Of a DNA stretch of 5,012 nucleotides, positions 1 through 4,953 are shown piece after piece. Position 1 is the first letter of the stretch. Each line of letters opens with the position of its first letter. Under the pieces are notes generated by a model. The model was not told where the DNA came from, did no database searches, and worked only from the letters and a program-made list of their open reading frames with translations. This DNA comes from a bacterium (GTDB lineage Bacteria > Patescibacteriota > Minisyncoccia > UBA6257 > 2-01-FULL-56-20). Made by a program: the position numbers and the translations under genes. The stretch is taken from the NCBI GenBank assembly GCA_021780545.1, contig JAJXYP010000028.1:1-5012 (forward strand). The letters are read 5' to 3'.

Positions 1-6
1 TGGTTC

Positions 7-399
7 TCACAAAGTGCTTTCTTTATTTTCAAGAAGGATGTCGGGCATTGACGTGTCAAATTCTAATTCAAGTACGGTATAAAAATGGACGTAGTCAGAT
101 TCCCCCCCGGGCGTCGCATAGATATAAGTGAAAAGCGATGCGGGGTATCCATCGTATGTTCCGCTTACCACGTCTGTTGCTGATTTGTCGTAGCCGATAT
201 GGAACAGCGCACCATCAAGCCCATCCAGTTCTCGCTTCGGAGAATAGGTATAGCCATTCGCCGCTGCGAAATCTTGCTTAAATTTTTGTTGCGCCCGAAG
301 TTGAGCTCCGAGCATTTTCCCGGCAAGCGTCACGAAGAAAACAAACACTGCCGCGATAGGCAGAGCCGCTACCACGCCGAGAAAAATCAAAGATAACAT
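7..399 (-). CDS. single-span membrane-anchored protein, 130 aa, function unknown
   Basis: The ORF is complete: ATG at 399-397, TGA at 9-7. Residues 2-26 form one strongly hydrophobic segment (signal anchor) that also contains a Pro and small residues. A Gln/Lys-rich stretch (about 34-43) and a soluble part of about 85 residues follow. The soluble part has a Gly-Tyr-Thr-Tyr stretch near 49, a Val-Val-Ser-Gly-Thr-Tyr stretch near 77-82, a beta-rich Tyr/Phe segment (about 85-112) and an acidic end. I recall similar hypothetical proteins in Parcubacteria, some apparently running on past the Pro-Asp-Ile-Leu-Leu point where this one nearly ends, so a natural short form or a C-terminal truncation are both possible. 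A run of seven G (minus strand, 102-108) lies inside the gene and could be a slippage site. There is no clear ribosome site; only GGG lies 3 nt before the ATG. It is the last gene of the minus-strand cluster visible here. The gene is well supported; its function is not known. Confidence 0.75.
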   Translation of the reverse strand: MLSLIFLGVVAALPIAAVFVFFVTLAGKMLGAQLRAQQKFKQDFAAANGYTYSPKRELDGLDGALFHIGYDKSATDVVSGTYDGYPASLFTYIYATPGGESDYVHFYTVLELEFDTSMPDILLENKESTL

Positions 400-413
400 T
401 TACCCGATCATCT

Positions 414-518
414 TCATCCTATTAAATACTCGTATCGCATTTTCACCCAAAGCGCGAGAAGAAAAACAGCTACGATGGCAACCACCGTCCATAAAATAAC
501 TTTCCAAGTTCTACTCAT
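414..518 (-). CDS. 34-aa single-span membrane microprotein
   Basis: This short reading frame has ATG at 518-516 and TGA at 416-414. The 34 residues begin Met-Ser-Arg-Thr-Trp-Lys, continue with one hydrophobic helix of about 19 residues (7-25, Val/Ile/Leu/Ala/Trp-rich), and end with Lys26, Arg28 and a short Tyr-rich tail. The frame fills the gap between two same-strand genes almost exactly: 30 bp after the 522-aa gene stops and 14 bp before the 130-aa gene starts, which supports real translation. No good Shine-Dalgarno sequence is visible. Its function is unknown; it could be a small partner of one of the neighbouring membrane proteins. Basic residues flank both sides of the helix, so the orientation is unclear. 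The alternative is a chance hydrophobic frame. Confidence 0.55.
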   Translation of the reverse strand: MSRTWKVILWTVVAIVAVFLLALWVKMRYEYLIG

Positions 519-548
519 AAGTATTAATTCTGTATGCGACCTTTCGCG

Positions 549-2117
549 TTAATTTGAAATCGTTAAAGGATAAATATATTGTTCCGCTACGCCATAGGGG
601 TGCTGCGAATCCGCTCCTACCATAATCATAATCGCATAATTGTTCGCGTCGGGAACACTAACGGGTACAGTCCAACTAATGCCACCATCTGTTTGCGGCA
701 AGGGATCGTTCATATTGGCAGAACCACGAATCCAGCTAATGATAGAATCAACGCTTTGACTTTGGAGAGTTCCTTTGGTAAAGGCGATAAGCACGCTCTT
801 ACCCTGCGCAGAGAAATTGGTCGTCCATGTCAGCGTATATGTTTTCCCCTTGATGAGCGTGTCGCCATTTTTAAAATTACTTAACGTTACTGTCGGCTTT
901 GTTGATCCGGCAATAATTGAAATCACTCCACTAGTTACCGTATGGCAAACCGTCGTTGATCCACCTCCCAAATTATTAGAGAGGCAAGCCGCCACTTTAT
1001 ACTGCCCCGGCTTAATTGAATACGGGATATTCCACGTAAACGATCCCGACTTTTGGTTAATAGGGTCCGTGCTGATAGATTGATATTGGAAATCGGCTCC
1101 GAGAGTTTTATCGGTAATATCAAGCGCCAGACCCATATTGTCGTAGTTGGGGCCTCCAGACCAAGAAATGGTCTGCGTCGATCCTTGTTGCCACTGTTCC
1201 CCACCCACGGGCGAAGTAAATGTAAATTGAGCTGACGATGTCGCCGACGCAATCGGATTATTTTGTTGCGTACTCGAAACATTTTGACTGGTCGAATTAG
1301 ACATTCCGGTCTGCGGAGGAGGACTGAACATATAAAGAATTGCCAAGAAAACACCGATACCTATACCAGCGATTAAAAACCCGATCAGTTTGCCCGGCAT
1401 TCCAGCCTGCGCCGAAGGGTCTTGATAAACCGCCCTAACTCGTTTACTGAAAAATAAATAGCTCGCGATAAAAATCGACCAAAGGGCAGGAATGATGCTG
1501 ATGAATAACGCGACGAATAAAATGGAAAATTGAGCCGCTGTAAAGCCACTGATGGCAGGAGCTGCCGCAAATAATCCGCCGATGTTTAATAAAAATCTGA
1601 TAAGGAAACTTGCGATAGCACCCACACCTCCAAAAATAAGGACCAGGCGCGCCCAGTTCCTGCCGCGAAGCAGCTCCCGCATTACATAGAACGCCATCAG
1701 ACCCAAAACCAAAAAGGCGATGCTGGTAATTCTTCCTCCAATATCAGAAGGCCCGATGACCGCCCCAATCCCACCAACCAAAATACCAATTACTGCCGCG
1801 AAGTAATAAATAACGGCAATAAATTTGACACCGAACGGAATTTTTGGCGGCTCATTGCCGAAATTAGAATTTTGAGCGTTGCCGGTTGGCGGTTGCGATG
1901 AACCGGAGCCGCTGCCCGCTTGCGGACTCATATTTGGAATATTTTGCCTCAACGTCTGGCTTTGAAGGGATGTTGAAGTTACGGGAGCCGTATTCAATGC
2001 CTCCTCAATCGTGTTTTTGGCATATCCCGCATTCAAAAGCACCGTCCGAATGTTATCATCGCCAAAACCTTCCCCGCGCCGCTCTTTCACATAGTCCGCA
2101 AGCTCTTGGGAAGCCAT
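549..2117 (-). CDS. multi-pass membrane protein with C-terminal Kre9/KNH-like extracellular domains, 522 aa
   Basis: I place the start at ATG 2117. The frame stays open upstream into tRNA-Leu, but those residues are not protein-like, and promoter boxes sit directly before 2117. Domains in order: a helical motif at 3-41 with conserved Leu/Tyr-Val, Gly and Ile/Leu spacing, typical of Parcubacteria membrane proteins; a Ser/Gln/Gly/Pro-rich linker at 42-92; five hydrophobic spans near 96-121, 129-149, 155-177, 196-223 and 243-264; a Ser/Thr/Asn/Gln-rich linker at 266-296; a Kre9/KNH-like beta domain at about 298-402, with the Ser-Pro-x-Gly-Gly-Glu-x-Trp opening and the Thr-Ile-x-Trp strand; and a second related beta domain at about 408-522. 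Basic loops at 148-156 and 225-228 fall on the cytoplasmic side if the N terminus is inside, which puts both beta domains outside the cell. It leads a probable operon with the 34-aa and 130-aa genes. A role in surface adhesion or envelope function is inference; no catalytic residues are seen. Confidence 0.85.
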   Translation of the reverse strand: MASQELADYVKERRGEGFGDDNIRTVLLNAGYAKNTIEEALNTAPVTSTSLQSQTLRQNIPNMSPQAGSGSGSSQPPTGNAQNSNFGNEPPKIPFGVKFIAVIYYFAAVIGILVGGIGAVIGPSDIGGRITSIAFLVLGLMAFYVMRELLRGRNWARLVLIFGGVGAIASFLIRFLLNIGGLFAAAPAISGFTAAQFSILFVALFISIIPALWSIFIASYLFFSKRVRAVYQDPSAQAGMPGKLIGFLIAGIGIGVFLAILYMFSPPPQTGMSNSTSQNVSSTQQNNPIASATSSAQFTFTSPVGGEQWQQGSTQTISWSGGPNYDNMGLALDITDKTLGADFQYQSISTDPINQKSGSFTWNIPYSIKPGQYKVAACLSNNLGGGSTTVCHTVTSGVISIIAGSTKPTVTLSNFKNGDTLIKGKTYTLTWTTNFSAQGKSVLIAFTKGTLQSQSVDSIISWIRGSANMNDPLPQTDGGISWTVPVSVPDANNYAIMIMVGADSQHPYGVAEQYIYPLTISN

Positions 2118-2138
2118 TTCTTTATTATAATTGTACCA
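2118..2138 (-). promoter_or_regulatory. promoter of the surface-protein operon, leaderless or near-leaderless
   Basis: Two -10 boxes read on the minus strand. An extended box, TGG followed by TACAAT, covers 2138-2130. A perfect TATAAT covers 2129-2124. The usual 6-nt gap from the first box gives a start near 2123 and a 6-nt leader (AAAGAA). From the second box it gives 2117, the A of the ATG itself. No convincing -35 was seen and there is no Shine-Dalgarno sequence. Confidence 0.55.
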
Positions 2139-2228
2139 TACCAGAAATTGCTCCGGGAGCTGCTCTGGAACTTTTTCATCCAAAACAAAATCGTTCAGGA
2201 TTTTCGGTTCAAACCGACGTATGAAGTT

Positions 2229-2263
2229 ATTGCAAAACTGCCGAAACCGACCAATTTTGCAAT
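2229..2263. repeat. 9-bp perfect inverted repeat beside the 3' end of tRNA-Leu
   Basis: The arms ATTGCAAAA (2229-2237) and TTTTGCAAT (2255-2263) are perfect complements around a 17-nt centre; two further pairs (2239-2240 with 2252-2253) are possible after one mismatch. It begins 4 nt beyond the tRNA 3' end. No T-run follows on the minus strand (AACTTC comes next), so it is a poor intrinsic terminator. A role as a weak terminator or processing hairpin for the tRNA transcript, or as a recombinase site, is conjecture. Confidence 0.5.
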
Positions 2264-2267
2264 GATG

Positions 2268-2353
2268 TGCTGAGGGAGAGACTTGAACTCTCACGGGATT
2301 TGAACCCCACAGGGTCCTAAGCCCTGCGCGTCTGCCAATTCCGCCACCTCAGC
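2268..2353 (-). tRNA. tRNA-Leu(UAG)
   Basis: This is an 86-nt class II tRNA. The acceptor stem GCTGAGG (2353-2347) pairs with CCTCAGC (2275-2269), followed by discriminator A at 2268. The D arm contains the G-G pair in AATTGGCAGA. The anticodon stem is CAGGG/CCCTG with loop CTTAGGA, giving anticodon UAG at 2319-2317, which reads CUA and probably other CUN codons. The long variable arm of 17 nt (2309-2293) marks it as leucine type. The T arm is GAGAG, TTCAAGT, CTCTC. The three bases after the discriminator are CAT, so CCA is not encoded and must be added after transcription. It is divergent from the MFS-like gene and upstream of the surface-protein operon. Confidence 0.97.
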
Positions 2354-2388
2354 CACCGGGTGCGCCGCGAACGGACGCATCAGCCGCC

Positions 2389-2403
2389 ATCATCATAGAT
2401 GAT
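2389..2403. promoter_or_regulatory. short palindrome overlapping the MFS -10 (possible operator)
   Basis: ATCATC and GATGAT form perfect 6-bp arms around ATA. The palindrome covers the TG and first T of the extended -10 and could be a repressor site between the divergent tRNA and MFS-like genes. It is a simple sequence and may be chance. Confidence 0.2.
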
Positions 2404-2408
2404 ATACT
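2400..2408 (+). promoter_or_regulatory. extended -10 promoter of the MFS-like/polX operon, leaderless
   Basis: TG-A-TATACT is an extended -10 element. With the standard 6-nt gap the start falls at 2415, which is the A of the ATG of the MFS-like gene. No Shine-Dalgarno sequence could exist on such a transcript. No good -35 is seen at 16-18 bp upstream, which fits an extended -10 type. Confidence 0.55.
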
Positions 2409-2431
2409 TGAATTATGAAAATCAGGGTCAA
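2401..2431 (-). promoter_or_regulatory. possible tRNA-Leu promoter
   Basis: On the minus strand TTGACC (2431-2426) could act as a -35, with GTATAT or TATATC (2407-2401) as -10 at 18-19 bp spacing. This predicts a start near 2395 and a tRNA 5' leader of about 40 nt. It overlaps the start of the MFS-like gene and its -10. The spacing is long and the -10 imperfect; TATGAT at 2397-2392 is an alternative -10. Confidence 0.3.
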
Positions 2432-3083
2432 CATCGACATCAAAGTGGGCCGGCTCGTCAAATATTTCGTCATCTCCGACTTCTTCCTGCTTGCCGGATG
2501 GGGCTTCCTCGATCCGGTGTTCGCCGTCTTCGTGGTGCAGCAAATTCCGGGGTCCAACCTCGTCACGGTTGGCTGGACCGCCGCAATCTACTGGATTTCC
2601 AAATCGCTGCTCCAGATCCCGATCGCCAACCGGCTTGACCGGACGAACGACGGCGAAAAAACCGCCTACATCGCCCTTGTCGGCGGCCTGATTCTTGCAG
2701 GATTCTCCGCGATGGCTTTCGCCGCCGCGCGGTCCATCGCCGCGATCTACGTCATCCAGGCCGTCCATGCCGCCGCTTTCGCGCTCTATTCGGCGTCATG
2801 GCCCGCCATCTTCTCGCGGCACCTCGACAAGGACCGCATTGCATTCGACTGGTCGCTCGACAGCGTCGCCATCGGCATCGCTTCCGGCATCACAGGGCTC
2901 CTCGGCGGACTGACGGCGGAAATATGGGGCTTCACCGCCGTCTTTATCATGACGGGAATCCTCTCGTTCATTGCGGCGTTCGTGCTCATCGCCGCGCCGG
3001 ACCTCATTCTGCCAAAACCGACTCGGGCGGCGGCTCCGCTGCCCCCGGAAGCAGCGCATAAAGAACCCGAACTGGGAATGTAG
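2415..3083 (+). CDS. half-size (six-span) MFS-like transporter protein, 222 aa
   Basis: Six hydrophobic spans are visible near residues 17-41, 48-71, 83-105, 107-127, 150-168 and 171-194. The loop between spans 2 and 3 (about 71-84) has Asn-Arg-Leu-Asp-Arg followed by a basic/acidic stretch, resembling MFS motif A. Charges fit N and C termini inside: the basic N-terminal 16 residues, loop 2-3 and the Arg/His/Lys/Asp loop 134-146 all fall on the cytoplasmic side. Classical MFS transporters have 12 spans in about 400 residues, so this corresponds to one six-helix half. The Ala/Pro-rich hydrophilic tail (about 201-222) and tandem TAG TAA stops suggest a natural end rather than a broken gene. It may work as a dimer. 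The substrate cannot be told. The ATG at 2415 matches the predicted transcription start. polX follows after 8 bp, so co-transcription is likely. Confidence 0.8.
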   Translation: MKIRVNIDIKVGRLVKYFVISDFFLLAGWGFLDPVFAVFVVQQIPGSNLVTVGWTAAIYWISKSLLQIPIANRLDRTNDGEKTAYIALVGGLILAGFSAMAFAAARSIAAIYVIQAVHAAAFALYSASWPAIFSRHLDKDRIAFDWSLDSVAIGIASGITGLLGGLTAEIWGFTAVFIMTGILSFIAAFVLIAAPDLILPKPTRAAAPLPPEAAHKEPELGM

Positions 3084-3091
3084 TAATCATC

Positions 3092-4864
3092 ATGCCGGCA
3101 GCCGAAACCTCGAATCAGGCCGTCGCCGCAATACTGCGCGGAATCGGCGAATATCTCGCAATGCAGGACGTTCCCTTTAAGCCGCGCGCATACGAAAAAG
3201 CAGCGCTCGCAATCGACGGCCTTGAAGAAGAAGTTGCGGCCGCCTATCGGAAAGGCGGAGTAAAAGCGCTCGAAGCGATTCCGGGCGTCGGCGCTTCAAT
3301 CGCCGAAAAAATCGGGGAGTTCGTCACGACGGGACGGATAAAATATTACGAGGAGCTGAAACGGAAAACGCCGGTTGATCTTTCCGAACTTTCCCGAATT
3401 GAGGGGCTAGGCCCGAAGTCAGTTAAGAAATTATATCAGAAGCTCGGCGTCCGCACGATCGATGAACTCGAACGCGCCGCAAAATCCGGAAAAATCGCCG
3501 GCATCGAGGGATTCGGCGAAAAAAGCGAGGAAAAAATCCTGAAATCGATCGGTTTCGCGAAGCAGAGCGCGACCGGCGGCGCGGGCGGAGGGCAGCGGTT
3601 CATCTTGGGCTACGCCATGCCCCAAATCAGGGATATCCAGGAACGCCTCGCGGCCGTTCCGGGCGCGCAACGCGTCACGATTGCCGGCTCCGCGCGGCGC
3701 CGACGCGACACCATCGGCGACGCCGATCTTCTCGCGGTTTCGAAACAGCCCGATGCGATCATGGAAGCGTTCGTTTCAACGCCGGGCGTCGTGAGCGTCA
3801 TCGCGCACGGCGCAACGAAGTCGTCCATCAAGCTCCGCTCCGGCCTCAATGTCGACCTTCGCGTTGTGGCTCCCGAATCCTACGGCGCCGCGCTTAACTA
3901 TTTCACCGGTTCCAAAGACCATAACGTCGCGCTCCGCAGAATCGCCGTCGCGAAAGGATGGAAACTAAACGAATACGGACTTTTCAAAGCCGGAACTGGC
4001 GCAACCGGCGGGGAGCAGCGGATCGCCGGGCGGACCGAAGAAGAAATCTATCGGGCGTTCGGCATGGATTATATCGAACCGGAGCTGCGGGAAAATACCG
4101 GGGAAATCGAGGCGGCGCGCCGGCACGCCCTGCCAAAGCTCGTGGGGTATAGCGACCTGCAGGGCGATCTCCAGGTCCAAACCGACTGGACAGACGGCGC
4201 GGAGTCAATCGAGTCAATGGCGCGGCAGGCTGCCGCGCGAGGCCTCTCTTATATAGCCATCACGGATCACACGAAACGGCTCGCGATGACGCACGGTCTC
4301 GATGAAAAACGAATCGTGAAGCAATGGGCGGAAATCGACCGCGTGCAAAAAAAGCTCCGCGGGAAAATTACCATCCTCAAGGGCACCGAATGCGACATCC
4401 TGAAAGACGGATCTCTTGATTTGCCCGACGAAATTCTCGCCAAGCTCGACGTCACCGGTGTATCAGTGCACTCGCATTTCACCCTCCCCCGCACCGAACA
4501 GACCGCCCGCGTCCTGCGCGCCATCGGCAACCCGCACGTCGATATCCTATTCCATCCGACCGGACGAATCATCAACCGCCGGGAAGCGATCGACCTCGAC
4601 ATGGAAGCGATTATCGCCGAGGCGCGGCGGACAAAAACCGTCCTCGAGATAAATGCATTCCCGGAACGGTCGGATCTTAGGGACGAATACGTCCGGCAAT
4701 GCACGGCGGCGGGCGTAAAGCTCTCCATCGATTCGGACGCCCACCACTCGCGCCATTACGATCACCTCGAGTACGGAATCGCCCAGGCGCGGCGGGGCTG
4801 GGCTGAAAAAAAAGACATAATCAACACCCGATCCGCCGATGCCATGCTGCGGTGCCTGAAATAG
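3092..4864 (+). CDS. polX: family X DNA polymerase with PHP domain (PolX)
   Basis: The 590-aa length fits bacterial PolX (about 570-600), a repair polymerase that fills short gaps; its PHP domain can give 3'-5' exonuclease and AP-endonuclease activity. Domains in order: an N-terminal 8-kDa-like domain (about 8-90) with a helix-hairpin-helix at 63-75 (Pro-Gly-Val-Gly); further HhH-like motifs at 103-115 and 138-150; the nucleotidyltransferase palm with Gly199-Ser200 and catalytic Asp210 and Asp212, plus third Asp255; the Gly-Ser-Lys-Asp-His-Asn motif at 273-278; and the PHP domain from about 350. PHP metal residues seen are Asp392-His393, Glu433, His460, His462, His488, Asp549 and His551. The first PHP motif, normally His-x-His, is Gln361-Val-Gln363. 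The polymerase site looks intact; nuclease activity is uncertain. The start agrees with family N termini, 8 bp after the MFS-like stop. Only a weak GGGA lies 14 nt upstream, suggesting coupling or SD-independent initiation. Confidence 0.96.
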   Translation: MPAAETSNQAVAAILRGIGEYLAMQDVPFKPRAYEKAALAIDGLEEEVAAAYRKGGVKALEAIPGVGASIAEKIGEFVTTGRIKYYEELKRKTPVDLSELSRIEGLGPKSVKKLYQKLGVRTIDELERAAKSGKIAGIEGFGEKSEEKILKSIGFAKQSATGGAGGGQRFILGYAMPQIRDIQERLAAVPGAQRVTIAGSARRRRDTIGDADLLAVSKQPDAIMEAFVSTPGVVSVIAHGATKSSIKLRSGLNVDLRVVAPESYGAALNYFTGSKDHNVALRRIAVAKGWKLNEYGLFKAGTGATGGEQRIAGRTEEEIYRAFGMDYIEPELRENTGEIEAARRHALPKLVGYSDLQGDLQVQTDWTDGAESIESMARQAAARGLSYIAITDHTKRLAMTHGLDEKRIVKQWAEIDRVQKKLRGKITILKGTECDILKDGSLDLPDEILAKLDVTGVSVHSHFTLPRTEQTARVLRAIGNPHVDILFHPTGRIINRREAIDLDMEAIIAEARRTKTVLEINAFPERSDLRDEYVRQCTAAGVKLSIDSDAHHSRHYDHLEYGIAQARRGWAEKKDIINTRSADAMLRCLK

Positions 4865-4871
4865 CAATTTG

Positions 4872-4880
4872 TGATATCAT
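4872..4880 (+). promoter_or_regulatory. extended -10 promoter after polX
   Basis: TG-A-TATCAT is an extended -10 element 7 bp after the polX stop, of the same type as the one before the MFS-like gene. The predicted start near 4887 gives a leader of about 65 nt to the ATG at 4952. No good -35 is seen. It suggests the next gene has its own transcript. Confidence 0.45.
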
Positions 4881-4903
4881 AGGTAGCGCTCGGCTATCCG
4901 CGC

Positions 4904-4917
4904 AATTATCAATTATC
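4904..4917. repeat. 7-bp tandem repeat, two copies
   Basis: AATTATC occurs twice head to tail in the intergenic region between polX and the last gene. It is short and its function is unknown. Confidence 0.5.
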
Positions 4918-4935
4918 GTCCGTCGTATTATCTTC

Positions 4936-4953
4936 ATACACCATATACACCAT
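4936..4953 (+). repeat. 9-bp tandem repeat running into a start codon
   Basis: ATACACCAT occurs twice head to tail, and the second copy ends on the A and T of the ATG at 4952-4954. The junction creates TATACA (4944-4949), which resembles a -10 but lies too close to the ATG to yield a leader. Confidence 0.6.

Noticed and set aside
199..396. 65-codon plus-strand frame opposite the 130-aa gene
   Set aside because: It lies wholly inside a better-supported gene and encodes a Arg/His/Lys-rich product without domain features; it is an antisense shadow.
7..416. Recoding of TGA as glycine (Gracilibacteria/SR1 code)
   Set aside because: Two minus-strand genes end sensibly at TGA, no long frame contains an internal TGA that needs recoding, and the GC content is high for those groups.
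2205..2216. CGGTTCAAACCG palindrome as a terminator or T-arm remnant
   Set aside because: The loop would be only 2 nt with no T-run on either useful side, and the T-loop likeness is in the wrong orientation relative to tRNA-Leu.
2118..2294. Start of the 522-aa gene at the ATG inside the tRNA
   Set aside because: It would make the protein begin with residues read from a tRNA; the ATG at 2117 has promoter boxes right before it and begins the recognisable helical motif.
2349..2768. 139-codon minus-strand frame opposite the MFS-like gene
   Set aside because: The Asp/Gly/Glu-rich product is typical of antisense reading in GC-rich coding DNA, and it runs into the tRNA; the six-span plus-strand frame explains the region.
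4267..4728. 153-codon minus-strand frame inside polX
   Set aside because: The Arg/Ser-rich product shadows the PHP domain, where family motifs on the plus strand are unmistakable.
4882..4899. GGTAGC/GCTATCC hairpin as a polX terminator
   Set aside because: The stem has a bulge and is followed by GCGCAATTATC, not a T-run; it also lies at the predicted start of the next transcript.
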